Positions 24,165-35,340 of a DNA stretch of 64,000 bases are shown here, in pieces. The notes beneath the pieces were generated by a model. That model searched no databases, was not told the origin of the DNA, and worked only from the letters and a program-made list of their open reading frames with translations. Numbering within the stretch: position 1 is the first letter of the stretch; every line of letters starts with the position of its first letter. Made by a program: the position numbers and the translations under genes. The DNA lies in NCBI RefSeq assembly GCF_019703515.2, contig NC_059349.1:28889744-28953743 (forward strand), written 5' to 3'. This DNA comes from Myxocyprinus asiaticus (Eukaryota; Chordata; Actinopteri; Cypriniformes; Catostomidae).

Positions 24165-24963
24165 ATATATATATATAATTTTTTTATTTATTTTTTATTT
24201 ATTTTTATTATTATTATTATTATTATTTATTTATTTATTTTTATTTTTTTTTTTTTGCATAAAGAAAATCTAGCCTACATTTAGGACCATTAAGATTTTT
24301 TTGCATTGTGATATTATTTTCAGGATACTTTAGCACATTTTACCCCCCAATTCTCATTACCATAATGTGTCTGGTCGTTTAAAAAAAACGACAAGACACA
24401 TTGCACTCAGTAACTTTTGTCTTTGTGTCATCTTAGACTTACACGGACACCTAGTGGCTTGGATGCAGCATCATTTAAAATCAATAGTTTTCAGTTTCAG
24501 ATGCCATTGTAGAAATGTAGTATTCACAGTCAGCCATGATTACTTTATTCAATGAGTGAAAGTGTCAGATGACATGACGGTTACTGAGATTAAGCCAGTA
24601 GTATTCTGCTGGTCATGTGATTCTAACATGGCAGCCCCCATGTGCGGACCCTCTCCATGTAGAATAAAACAGCTTTTATAAGGTTACTGATGTGACTGCA
24701 GTCTTCATTTGAATGTGAGTGGTCATGATTTCCTACATATATTGCAAAATGACAGTTCATGTCTTTAGTAATTAAACTTTTTTAATGAGGAAAAAATGTG
24801 CAAACTTTTGCTATTCCCAGTTTTAGATGATGATTCTCATTACAGCAACAGTCATTTTTGTATGATTTGAAATCATTTTTTAATTCTTTTAATTTTTAAA
24901 ATATATTTTTAAAGCGAAAATATAAAGCAGTACTAAGGGAGTATTGCTATGATGTATAAATAT
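24165..24963. other. AT-rich simple sequence, then plain intronic DNA
   Basis: 24165-24256 is T-rich with ATT repeats. No feature was recognised from there to 24963. Confidence 0.5.
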
Positions 24964-25560
24964 TAGTGCTGTCAGTCGATTAAAATTTTTCACAGATTTT
25001 GAAAGTGCTGAAATTTGACAAAATATATAGTACTTCTTTTCCTGTCAAAATGTATTTCCATCTTAGGAAAGAAAACAAAACAATATGCAACAATATTAAG
25101 CTTTATTAACATTTTCCAAACAAAGCCTTCCAAAGTATAAATATAGAAATGCACTAATATATCACGAATTCAAGTAACATTAAATGTCTCCCAAAGTCTA
25201 ACTGGGAGGTTGACTAATTGAAAGAACTAGTCCCCCCCATAGGTTGCATATTCACTGCAATGGGCATTAAATCTCTTAAACTTTCATCCTCCACAATATT
25301 AATCTGCTGGCAGACTGTGGCTATCCGCTTTCCTACAGCAGTCATGAAGCCGCGTTCATGATTTGTGTTAGGGCGTCAAGCAAACTTTGAATTCCACATG
25401 AAAAGCGCTTGCTGCCAAAAACGTCTCATTCTGCATTTTGGTGATAGTTAAGACTTAACGTGATTCTGTGGTAATTAAAATGCCCCGTACTTAGGCTGAG
25501 AACACATTAAACTTTTTTAAATGAATTGCATGCATTAACACATAAATTCTGACAGTTCTA
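24964..25560. mobile_element. hAT-type element, 597 bp (copy B, inverted relative of 13721-14633)
   Basis: Ends TAGTGCTGTCAG and CTGACAGTTCTA. The flanks ATAAATAT (24956-24963) and ATACAAAT (25561-25568) match 6 of 8. The interior (CTCCCAAAGTCTAA, GGTTGACTAATTGAAAG) is the inverse complement of copy A. It is shorter than copy A. Confidence 0.7.
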
Positions 25561-25712
25561 ATACAAATTTTACAATTTAAATAATTTGTTCATGTTTTGT
25601 TAATGAGAACTGGGGATTAAAATGTGCAAAACTTTCATGAAAGTGTCACAATGTAAACAAATCTTAATGGCTTTATATTTTATATGCAAAATATAATTTC
25701 TGATATAATTTC

Positions 25713-25794
25713 AAAAGCATTGTAAGCCTAAGTTGATCATAGAAACCATTGGTGCCAATGGTCTCTATGATCAACTTAAGCTTGCGATGCTTTT
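25713..25794. repeat. Long near-perfect hairpin (40-nt arms, 2-nt loop)
   Basis: Left arm 25713-25752 and right arm 25755-25794 are complementary at 36 of 40 positions around GGTGCC. Two of the mismatches are G-U pairs on the plus strand and the other two on the minus strand. It could be the core of a palindromic MITE or a transcribed hairpin. No known small RNA was recognised. Confidence 0.6.
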
Positions 25795-26070
25795 GGGAAA
25801 TGCAGCCCAAGACGTTTTCTTTACTGGTTTCGTGAGAATCACTCATAAATTAACAGAACTGTTCCTAACGTTTCAATTACATACTCACCAAAGTACTGTG
25901 AATTATTTGTTACTCTCACCTCTACTATTACCTGAATCAATATGTTAATGATTTCAGTTAAATTAGGAATTTACCTTGAAGCAATTGTAGGTGTCCTTAC
26001 TGATGTAAAACAGTACATGTTCATTTGGGAATGAGGGCTGACACACAGTTCCCTATCTGTCACTCACTCG

Positions 26071-26229
26071 ACGTTGGTGTCGATGTAGTGACACTAGGGG
26101 TCACTCTTGGGAGCCCGAGACACCTCTGGTCTTTGATAAAAGGCCAATGAAAATTGGCGAGTGGTATTTGCATGCCACTCCCCCGAACATACGGGTATAA
26201 AAGGAGCTGGTATGCAACCACTCATTCAG
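26071..26229. repeat. DIRS1 left inverted terminal repeat, copy 2
   Basis: The 159-bp inverse complement of 32215-32374, nearly identical. The outermost 23 bases (26048-26070) are not part of the repeat and match the internal complementary region instead. Confidence 0.9.
26166..26203 (+). promoter_or_regulatory. Putative DIRS1 promoter: octamer plus TATA box
   Basis: ATTTGCAT (26166-26173), the octamer bound by POU factors, lies 22 bases before TATAAAAG (26196-26203), both inside the left terminal repeat and pointing into the element. The arrangement recurs at 38750-38791 and 62163-62200, and inverted in each right repeat. Function is inferred from position and motif. Confidence 0.55.
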
Positions 26230-26486
26230 ATTTTCTCTTCGGAGCCGAACGGTCATGCTCATTGAGCTGAATACTACTGTTCATTCACCTGCTGGATCTG
26301 ACGGCGCATTTCAGCGGCTTCTCCCTCCTCTGCACTGGTGCACTGCAGAGAACGCCCCTGGGCGCTTCGGCAGAAAAACTAGAGAGTATATTTTCTGAAA
26401 GAGCATTTTTCCCCTCTAAAAGAGTATATATTTCTCTAAAAGAGCGCACACACGGAACGTCTTTTTAAAGACGCGTCTTTTTAAAG

Positions 26487-28000
26487 ATGCTTTTCCGATT
26501 GTGTGTTATTCCTGGTTGTGCTCGTTATCTCTCGCCTTCTAACGGTCACAATCACTGTCTTTCGTGTCTGGGCACTGCTCACGCGGAGACAGCGTTCGTG
26601 GATGGTCACATTCTCATTGTGAGAATGTGTCCATGGCAACATTGCGGTCGCGGCTCGCCTTCGTAAGGAAGCGAGCCACCCCAGAGGCTCCCGCCTCGGT
26701 CCTTTTACCCACGGGTTTGAGGCCAGCGCGGCTAGCACTGGGGGCGATTTGGGGACCCCAATGGGACCGCCTCCACCGGGTATCCCCCCGCGGACCTCCC
26801 ATTCCCCAGCACGCTCGTCTGCCCCGATCGGGCTTCCGGGTGAGTCCGCCGGCTCGTCTCACGGCGAGTTCGACCTCTTATTCGGAGCCCGCGAAAGTGA
26901 TGAGCTCTCGAGCGCAGCATCGGAGAGCGGGCTCGTCCAGTCGGAAGCCTCGGCTGGGCTCCTCCCTTCGGGGTCGATCGCCCAGTCACAGGCTGACGCG
27001 GAGATGACGACATGCTTTCCCGGACAGCCGCGAGCGTCGGTTAGAGTGGATTTCACCGCTCTTCCCTGAACCCTCGTGGCTCTGTGATTGGTTCCTGGGC
27101 TCGCGGCGCCGCTCAAAGCCACGCCCTGCCCCGTTCCTTTCTTCCCGGAAGTGCAAGAAGAGCTGACAAGGTCGCGGGAGGCACCTTTTACTGCCCGGTC
27201 CCGATCTTTTCAGCTTCCCCGCTCTCACTACCCTCGATGGTGGGGCGGCCAAGGGTTATTCGGCAATCCCCCGGTGGATAAAGGCGCTCGCGGTGCACCT
27301 ATGCCCGCAGAGCGCCGCCACCTGGCGTGGGTGCCCAAAGCCCCCGTCCAAGGCCTGTAGGTTTACGTCGTCTCTGACGGTCAAAGCCTACGGCGCTGCT
27401 GGACAAGCCGCCTCCGCCCTGCACGCCATGGCTCTCCTGCAAGTCCGCCAAGGCGCTAAAGGAACTGCACGAGGGTAGTTCCGCCCCGGGATTGATGCAG
27501 GAACTGCGCTCGGCGACCGACCTCGCTCTCCGAGCGACGGAGGTCACGGCGCGGTCTCCCGGGCGGACGATGGCCACACTAGTGGTCCAGGAGCGCCACC
27601 TTTGGCTCAACCTGGTCGAGATGGGTGAGGCCGACAGGACACGATTCCTTGCTGCCCCCATTTTCCAGGCGGGCCTATTCGGCGACACTGTCGAGGACTT
27701 TGCCCAGCAGTTCTCGATGGTAGAGCAGTAGATGGATGCTAGCCGGCTTGTCCTGCCCCGGCGTGGCTCGAGATCCCCCCATCTACTCATCGCCGAGGGC
27801 GTCCCCCTGCGGTGACTGCACCGGCTCCGCCGCAGCCCGCCCCTCCGGCCCGGCCCCGGCGTGGAGCCCACCGCAGGAAGCCGACGCCACCCGTCTCACA
27901 GCCGGCACCGAAGAACCCACGGAGGTCTTCGAAGCGCCCCTGAGACGGGCAACCCAGGGACAATGAAACCCGCTGCTCTGGAGCTGGTAAGCAGATCTTC
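26487..28000 (+). pseudogene. DIRS gag-like protein, frameshifted, copy 2
   Basis: Begins at ATG 26487 with FRLCVIPGCARYLSPSNGH and CLSCLGTAH, a Cys/His cluster (C-x4-C, H-x3-C-x2-C) kept in copies 3 and 4. It continues with an acidic Ser/Glu region and FFPEVQEELTRS, then a helical part (LMQELRSATDLALRATEV) and a Pro/Arg-rich end. Early loss of frame occurs near 26625, and again near 27060 and 27450. The protein presumably packages the RNA. Compared with copies 3 and 4, the same motifs appear in the same order. Confidence 0.75.
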
Positions 28001-28429
28001 TTTTTGTTACCTTTTGCATTTAATTGCGCTGCATGCCCAAGTGGCTGCAGTACTCAAGAGCTCCGCAAGAGTGGTTTCCTTGTTCCCTGGGTCACATATT
28101 CGGTGTGTACGGCTGGCATCACGACCACCGTCCACCACTCCATTTGGCAGGTTGGCGCTCCAGCGGCGGTCTCCCGCCCTGAGCGCCCAGCTGTGGCACA
28201 AATCCGCCCCCGATGTGACAGTCTCCACGGGTCATGAGGACAGGCCTCTTCCTCCCCCGTCCCAGGCTGTTCCGGGGGTGGTCACAAGGAGCCAGATAAG
28301 TGCTTCGATGTCCTCGGACTCAGCACGGCCACGATGTGGTGTGGCACCTCAAGCTCCGCCCCGCCGCGAGGCCCCACCCGCCGGTACATCCGATGACGTT
28401 GTCCCTTTGGTCCCCCTTGCGCGGAACTC

Positions 28430-29830
28430 GGGTGCATGGCTTACGCTTTCCAGTCCGTCGCGAGGGCTGGTCCGGACCGTCCGACTCGGCTGCACGATTC
28501 ACTTCGCTGGGCATCCGCCCAGGTCCAACGGTGTCCACTTCACCTTGGTGAAAGATGGAAACGGCGCTACCTTGCGCGGAGATCGCTACCCTCCTACGGA
28601 AGGACGCGATATAACCTGTCCCTCCAGCCGAGATGAAGAAGGGGTTTTACAGCCCCTACTTCATTGTACCGAAAAAAGGCGGTGGGTTGCGGCCAATCTT
28701 GGACCTGCGAGTACTGAACCGGGCCTTACACAGACTCCCGTTCAAGATGCTGACGCAAAGACGCATTCTAGCGTCTGGCATCAAGATTGGTTCGCGGCGG
28801 TAGACCCGAAGGATGCGTACTTTCACGTCTCGATCCTTCCTCGACACAGACCCTTCCTGCGGTTTGCGTTCGAGGGTCAGGCGTATCGGTACAAGTCCTC
28901 CCTTTCGGCCTGTCCCTGTCTCCTCGCATCTTTACGAAGATCGCAGAGGCTGCCCTTGCCCCATTAAGGGAGGTGGGCATTCGCATTCTCAACTATCTCG
29001 ATGACTGGCTAATCCTAGCTCACTCTCGAGACGGGTTATGCGCACACAGGGACCTGGTGCTCTCACACCTCAGCCGACTAGGGCTTCGGGTCAGCTGGGA
29101 AAAGAGCAAGCTCCTCCCGGTTCAGAGCATCTCTTTTCTCGGTTTGGAGTTGGACTCAGTCTCCTTGACGGCGCACCTTACGAACGAGCGCGCCCAGTCG
29201 GTGCTGGCCTGTTTGAAGGCGTTCAAACAGAAAACAGCGGTTCCACTGAAACATTTTCAGAGGCTCCTGGGGCATATGGCGTCCTCGGCGGTGGCCACCC
29301 CGCTCGGGTTGATGCATATGAGGCCGCTTCAGCACTGGCTCCAGACTCGAGTCCCGAGACGGGCATGGCGCCACGGGACACACCGTGTGGCCATTACGTC
29401 GGTCTGTCACCGTCTTTTCAGCCCTTGGACCGACCTCTCGTTTCCACGAGCAGGTGTTCCGCTAGAACTGGTCTCCAGGCGCGTCGTGGTCACGACAGAC
29501 GCCTCCAAAATGGGCTGGGGCGCTGTTGGCAATGGGCACGCAGCCGCCGGCCTCTAGACGGGTCCGCAGCTGCGTTGGCACATCAACTGCCTCGAGTTAC
29601 TGGCAATTCTCCTCGCCCTGCGGAGGTTCCGGCCGTTGATCCAGGGCAAGCACGTGCTAGTTCGGACAGACAGCACGGCAGCGGTAACATATGTCAACCG
29701 CCAAGGCGGTCTGCGCTCCCGCTGTATGTCATAACTCGCCCGCCTTCTCCTCCAACGGAGTTAGCAGCACCAAGTCGCTGCAAGCCACTCACATCCCGGG
29801 CAACCTCAACACTTCGGCGGACGCGCCATA
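28430..29830 (+). pseudogene. DIRS reverse transcriptase and RNase H, frameshifted, copy 2
   Basis: RT motifs in order: GGLRPILDLRVLN (about 28683-28720), KDAYFHVSILPRHRPFLRF, PFGLSLSPRIFTK and the catalytic YLDDW (28994-29008). RNase H follows with TTDASKMGWGAV (about 29494-29530), CLELLAILLALRR and RTDSTA. Frame losses occur near 28770 (missing bases at GCGTCTGG) and 28890 (missing A in TACAAGTCC), a stop TAG follows HAAAGL at 29558, and further changes lie near 29750. The clean open stretch is 28787-29557. The order RT, RNase H, recombinase is that of DIRS, not of LTR elements. Confidence 0.85.
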
Positions 29831-31263
29831 ACAACAGGTTACCCTCAAGGGAGAGTGGAGACTCCACCTTCAGGTGGTCCAGCTGATTTGGAGTCGATTC
29901 AGTCAGGCACAGGTGCACCTGTTCGCCTCCCAAGAATCCTCCCACTGCCCGCTCTGGTACGCCCTCACCGAGGCCTTCCTCGGCATAGACGCGCTGGCAC
30001 ACAGCTGGTCCCCTGGCATTCGCAAATATTCATTTTCCTCATTGAGCCTGCTTGCACAGACCCTGTGCAAGGTCAGGGAGGACGAGGAGAAGGTCGTCCT
30101 GGTAAGCACCCTACTGGCCCGCCCAGACGTGGTGCTCGGACCTCACGCTCCTCGTGACAGCTCCCCCCAGGCAAATTCCCCTGAGAAAGGCCCTTCTTTC
30201 TCAGGGAAGGGGCACCATCCGGCACCCGCACCCAGACCTCTGGAATCTCCATGTCTGGCCCCTGGACGGGACGCGGAAGACCTAAGCTGTCTCCCACCTG
30301 CGGTGGTAGACACGTTCACTCAGGCTAGGGCTCCCTCTATGAGGCACCTGTATGCCTTTAAGTGGTGTCTGTTCACTAAGTGGTGTTCTTCCCATCAGGA
30401 AGACCCCCAGAGGTGCGCAGTCAGATCAGTGCTTTCCTTCCTGCAAGAGAGGTTGGAAGGGAGGCTGTCCCCTTCCACCTTGAAGGTGTACGTTGCTGCC
30501 ATAGCAGCACACCATGACGCAGTCGACGGTGAGTCCTTAGGGAAGCATGATCTGATCATCAGGTTCCTAAGAGGCGCCAGGAGGCTGAATCCCTCCAGGC
30601 CACGCCTTGTTCCCTCATCAGACCTCTGTAGTTTTTCAGGGTCTACAGAGAGCCCCCTTTGAGTTTTGCAGTCAGCCAGGCTTAAGGCACTCTCCTTGAA
30701 GACTGCCCTCCTGACTGCGCTCACTTCCATCAAGAGGGTAGGTGACCTGCAAGCGTTCTCTGTCAGCGAAACGTGCCTGGAGTTCGGTCCGGGCTATTCT
30801 CACGTGATCCTGAGACCCCCGACCGGGCTATGTGCCCAAGGTTCCCACCACTCCTTTTAGAGACCAGGTGGTGAACCTGCAAGCGCTGCCCCAGGAGGAG
30901 GCAGACCTAGCCCTGTCGTTGCTGTGTCCGGTGCGCGCTTTACGCATCTATTTGGATCGCACGCAGAGCTTTAGAATCTCTGAGCAGCTCTTTGTCTGCT
31001 TTGGTGCACAGCGGAAAGGAAGCGCTGTCTCCAAGCAGAGGATCGCCCACTGGCTCATTGACGCCATAACTATGGCATGTCTCGCCCAAAACATGCCGCC
31101 CCCGGTAGGGCTACGAGCCAATTCTACCCATGGTGTAGCGGCTTCTTGGGCCCTGGCCAGAGGTGCCTCTCTAACAGACATTGCAGAGCAGCGGGCTGGG
31201 CAACACCCAACACCTTTGCAAGGTTCTACAACCTCCGGGTGGAACCAGTTTGGTCCCAGGTAG
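29830..31263 (+). pseudogene. DIRS spacer domain and tyrosine recombinase, copy 2, catalytic box mutated
   Basis: The spacer (VHLFASQESSHCPLW, GIDALAHSW) lies where DIRS elements usually carry a methyltransferase-like domain. I cannot confirm that fold. The recombinase follows, with SIKRVGDLQAFS at about 30727-30762 and FVCFGAQRKGSAVSK. The His-x-x-Arg box, HSTR in copies 1 and 3, reads NSTH here (31120-31131), so both catalytic residues are changed. Frameshifts occur near 30660, 30830 and 31180. The Tyr region ARFYNL is still readable in another frame. Confidence 0.8.
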
Positions 31264-32037
31264 TGGCACGCAACACAAGCGGATAAGCCCGGGATAGCCG
31301 GCTGGGTGTATCGCTTGCACATAGCGCCTTCCACCTCCTTTTGAGCTGAAGACGTGCGCTGTTAATTCCCAGTAGTGTTCACAAAAGTTGTTCCCTGGTT
31401 GACTTCCTCCGAGCCCTGTGGCAGTCGAGTTTTCGGAGAGACTCGCTGCCGGCCCAGTACATGCGCTAACTAAGAGCCCGGTTCTGGGGTAGGTGCTCCG
31501 CATGTGTCGGTTCCCTGTAAAGCTAACCCCATGCGATCTATATCTTCCGCTAGTTCGTTTCCCTACTGGCAAACTGCGTCTTCCTTGGGCAGAGCCCCTC
31601 AGTCTCCATGTTTGTAGTAACTCCTCCCCCATTGGGTAGGATCTACCTTGAAGGCTCTCCACATGGTTGGAAAGACCATGTGATGTATTTTTCCACTTAA
31701 ATATCCCCCCCTCTCTTGGGGCGAGGTGTGGTCTCCGCGGTGTCCTCCCCTTGGGAGGGACACCCCCCGACTAGAGCCTGGCGGCCCAGTCGGATAATCC
31801 CCCTTCTTTTTTAGGGAGTGGAAAAAGAGAAGGGGAAAGAGGCCATGACTGGGTTAAGCCTGTCTCTATCTCTGGGTAGTCGACTTGTCCCCAAAAAGGG
31901 CCGTTCGACACTCATAATTGTGTTGGGGGAGGTTACGTGTCGACCTGGTGTGCTGGCTATGAGGCACACAGCAAGTCTGCCAACCACACACCGCCAGTTC
32001 ACGTAACACAGTTCAGCCTTGTGGCGTTTTGTATAGG

Positions 32038-32146
32038 GACCCCTAGTGTCACTACATCGACACCAACGTCGAGTGAGTGACAGATAGGGAACGTCATGGT
32101 TACTGGTGTAACCTCCGTTCCCTGATGGAGGGAACGAGACGTTGGT
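32038..32146. repeat. DIRS1 internal complementary region, copy 2
   Basis: 32038-32092 is the exact reverse complement of the left terminus 26048-26102. 32093-32146 is the reverse complement of the right terminus ending at 32420. The two meet as AGGGAAC|GTCATGG, which is what a circle joining the two ends would give in inverse. Confidence 0.92.
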
Positions 32147-32214
32147 CCCTCCTGCCACAACGCTGAACTACCCGCTGAAATGGCCGGACCTTATATCGGC
32201 TCCTCAGCGTAAAA

Positions 32215-32374
32215 CCTGAATGAGTGGTTGCATACCAGCTCCTTTTATACCCGTATGTTCGGGGGAGTGGCATGCAAATACCACTCGCCAATTTTCATTG
32301 GCCTTTTATCAAAGACCAGAGGTGTCTCGGGCTCCCAAGAGTGACCCCTAGTGTCACTACATCGACACCAACGT
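32215..32374. repeat. DIRS1 right inverted terminal repeat, copy 2
   Basis: Inverse complement of 26071-26229. It is followed by 46 extra bases (32375-32420) that are complementary to the internal region and have no counterpart at the left end, as in DIRS1-type elements. Confidence 0.9.
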
Positions 32375-32420
32375 CTCGTTCCCTCCATCAGGGAACGGAG
32401 GTTACACCAGTAACCATGAC

Positions 32421-33505
32421 GTTTAATCCACAGCATGCACCTCTTAAGATTTATTTAAAGATTTGGACAAGGGAAAAAAAATACTGTGTGCATCCTCTTT
32501 GGGTACCTTGTATAACTATTAGAAGTGCAGCAACAACAACGTTTTATCTTATATTTGGATCATTTCTGTAAAATTTGCATTCAGACTACACAAAAACACA
32601 CGACTAACTAGACTTACGTCTCTGATAATATGGCGGATAGTAACACTTGCTAAGGTATAACTTGTCAGTAACTTTTTATGACTGGCCTTAATGAAGGGTC
32701 AAAAAGCACAATAGAGTTGGGTTCTGGAAGTAAAAATCCTATTCATTTTCTCCATAGGATGACTGATTTTTGAGGATAACTCAGAAACCTTTGACAGACC
32801 TACCGTGAGCTCAGAGGTTGTTAATTGATGAGATATACCTCGGTTGAAGTCGTCAGTCTCGTTATTTCAAATCATTATTTAAAAAACTTGTTCTTCACCA
32901 GGAATTCTGGTATTAAACTACACTATCCATGTTTCAGAAGGGAAAGACCAACCAATCAAAGAATCTCTGCAGACAAAGTGTGCCAAACAAGCTCTGTAGC
33001 AACCGCCCATTCCCATGACGCACTGTGAATGACAATCGAGGTAGTCTTCCTACACTCTCAAACTACTAGTATATCTGCAAATACCAGAATATTTTGCAAT
33101 AAAATTAAAATATATTTAATGCTTATAATCAACAACTTTAAATCAATAGTTTTATATTTTCCCATCATTTTTAATTTGATTACGTCATTCACAATTCTTC
33201 ATAGGATTGTAGTTTGTGCCCTAATGAAAAACCTTTGTCTTTTTCAAATGATTTTTGTCCTTCAAATCAAAGTTTGTAATGATGTGATTCACCTTAGAGA
33301 TAGTTGGTTTGGTTCATGGCTTAGAAATCTTAAAACTCAAGATTTTATTAAATTCCTATGGAAGAAATTAATGGGGAAAATACTTACAGAACGAAGAGGG
33401 TTGAAAAAGTCTATTGCATTGCTAATGTATTTTGTTTGACTGGTGACAGCTCAGGTTTGCTTGTACTGTCTAACACCATATGGTTCTTCTGTATTCGCTT
33501 TGCAG
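32421..33505. other. End of the last cadherin intron
   Basis: AT-rich sequence without a recognised element, ending in a TATTCGCTTTGCAG acceptor. A long open frame into the exon (33358 on) begins in the intron and is not a real start. Confidence 0.6.
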
Positions 33506-34011
33506 TTCTGGTGCTGCTGATCGTGACGATGAGGAGGAGGAAGAAGGAACCTCTGATCCTGGATGAAGACCGAGATGTGCGGGAGAACATTGTGCGCTAC
33601 GACGATGAAGGTGGAGGTGAGGAAGACACAGAGGCTTTTGACATGGTGGCGTTGCGAAACCTCAACATAGTGAGGGACAGCAAAGCTCGGAGAGACGTCA
33701 CCCCGGAGTTGCCCACTCTTTACTGCTCCCGCCCTCCCCCTTACAAAATCACCCCCGACAACGGGATCTTCCGGGAGTTTATATGGGACCGCCTAAAGGA
33801 TGCAGATATCGATCTTTCCGCCCCTCCCTATGACTCCCTGCAGACATATGCCTTTGAGGGCAGCGGCTCAGTGGCGGAGTCCCTCAGCTCACTGGACTCC
33901 CTGAGCACAGAATCAGAGCAGAACTATGACTATCTGAGCGAATGGGGACCACGCTTCAAGAAGTTAGCAGATCTGTACGGCCATGGCGACAGCAGCAATA
34001 TATTCTCCTAG
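33506..34011 (+). CDS. Type II cadherin, terminal coding exon (transmembrane end and cytoplasmic tail)
   Basis: Completes the helix (VLVLLIVTM), then the stop-transfer RRRKK. The juxtamembrane [16 protein letters not shown] is the p120-catenin binding core. The distal [19 protein letters not shown] to [13 protein letters not shown] is the beta-catenin binding region. The stop TAG is at 34009-34011. It joins 5445-5696 in phase. The segment [16 protein letters not shown] and the SNIFS end recall the CDH7/CDH20 group from memory, but I am not sure enough to name it. The tail links adhesion to actin through catenins. Confidence 0.93.
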
Positions 34012-35340
34012 CCGGGATTAACATTCCTGACAAGGTCTGCTCAATCAAGGGCCTAATGGAAATTAACAATGATCAAGAGAGCATCACTGATTCGTTGTTG
34101 CTTGAAAGAAGAGGGGAGGAAAAAAAGGGAACATTTAATGCGCGGGGGGACATATATCTGTGGAGAGCAGCAATTTTGTTAAAGAACAGACAGTGGAGAT
34201 TCAGCTCTGAAGCACTTCTATTTAAAATATCCATTCGAAGCCAAGTCTAGACTTGTGGTGGGGTTGCAAAAGCTGGAGAGAGATCGTCAGGCCCCAGAGA
34301 ATAATGGACCTTGGGCTGCAGGGCCATATAAGCTGTTCCAGCAATACCAATTGTTTAGAAGGAACATTTGAAGTGCTCTCCCCATGGTTATAAATGAGTA
34401 CAGTGCCATCCAGCTAGCCATACAGCACTGACGCTTGAAAGATCAATGTTCCTGTTCCATCAGATGTTTCTATGACTCATGGATTCTTTGTAGGAAAAAC
34501 AGTCAGTATGACTTCAGCAACTGAGAACACCAATATCTTTTCCAAATATATCACCTAGAGAGAAACTGCAACAGTTGCTTTGTAAAATATCCTTTATGCA
34601 TAGTTTCACATCTTTTATCAGGCCTTATTTCCACATGAAATTGCCGCCAAGGCACATTGAAATATCCTGCAGTTATGCTGACCAAAATACAAGTCAAACT
34701 CGTAGTGAATAGGCTTTGATGTATTGAGAAGGACAGGCCCGAGTGGATTTAATCATAGAAAATGTATAGTACTTGCATTTTAGTTGAGGCTGTCAACCTG
34801 AGGTATTTTGAGATGTTATTTTGTAAGTTTGTAGAGAGAACCCTTATGACAGTGAGGGGTTTTAAAGGGAAGTAATTTGTATTAAGCAGATTCCTTTCTT
34901 GGAAACCTCAATGACAAACTCAAAGCAGCAAAATGTTTTTGTAGTTCTCTATGCTGTCCAGTGTACAGTTTTTGCAGTGGTTCTTGCTGAATGTTGTGAG
35001 AAAAAAAAAAGTTTTGTTTTTATTTTATTTTTAAAAAGCAGGCCTATTGTTGATATGAGTTTGAGTGGCAAACTGTATGGGGAAAAAAAGAATGTAAAGA
35101 AATTATCATTAATAATATAACTGGTGATGTGTGAACCAGTGTATAAGATAAGGACAACACAGAACTTATAATACAGTATATTATCAATGTTTAACTGTTG
35201 TCCAACAGGTAATTATGATTTCGAATTGTAATGACATATAATTACAGTATCAGTCTACGGTATTATACACATGCTAAATTCTAAATCTGGGAAGACATTT
35301 TGTACAGATTTTGTAATAAAGCAAATTTCATCACACAGCT
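34012..35340 (+). other. Cadherin 3' untranslated region
   Basis: Sequence from the stop codon to just past AATAAA at 35315-35320. No competing gene is seen. The extent is inferred from the first good poly(A) signal. Confidence 0.65.
35315..35320 (+). terminator. Polyadenylation signal AATAAA
   Basis: Canonical hexamer in TTGTAATAAAGCAAATTTC, 1.3 kb after the cadherin stop codon. Cleavage would be about 15-25 bases later. Confidence 0.65.

Larger units (their letters stand above)
26048..32420 (+). mobile_element. DIRS1-type retrotransposon, complete boundaries, mutated (copy 2, 6373 bp)
   Basis: Bounded by GTT at 26048-26050 and GTT at 32421-32423, with no other target duplication, as expected for integration of a circle by a tyrosine recombinase. 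Order on the plus strand: left inverted terminal repeat, gag, RT, RNase H, spacer domain, tyrosine recombinase, 3' untranslated part, internal complementary region, right inverted terminal repeat. All coding parts carry frameshifts or stops. It lies in the last cadherin intron in the same direction as the gene. Confidence 0.92.
5697..33505 (+). other. Last cadherin intron, 27.8 kb, packed with transposons
   Basis: The donor GTAGGAG at 5697 pairs with the acceptor TTTGCAG ending at 33505. Phases match (one base before, two after), and the joined protein reads through the transmembrane helix. Elements inserted inside include hAT, Tc1, TTAA-MITE, LINE and two DIRS1 copies. I found no further cadherin-like exon inside it. 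Confidence 0.85.

Noticed and set aside
28436..29004. Several overlapping open frames in GC-rich DIRS1 sequence on both strands
   Set aside because: Other-frame shadows of RT and gag. GC-rich sequence gives few stops in all frames.
26048..32420. LTR retrotransposon or endogenous retrovirus
   Set aside because: No direct long terminal repeats, no protease or DDE integrase, no primer-binding site. Termini are inverted and a tyrosine recombinase is present.
33358..34011. A 217-codon open frame as a separate gene start
   Set aside because: The first ~50 codons lie upstream of a good splice acceptor at 33505 and do not resemble cadherin. The coding part begins at 33506 in phase with the exon at 5445-5696.
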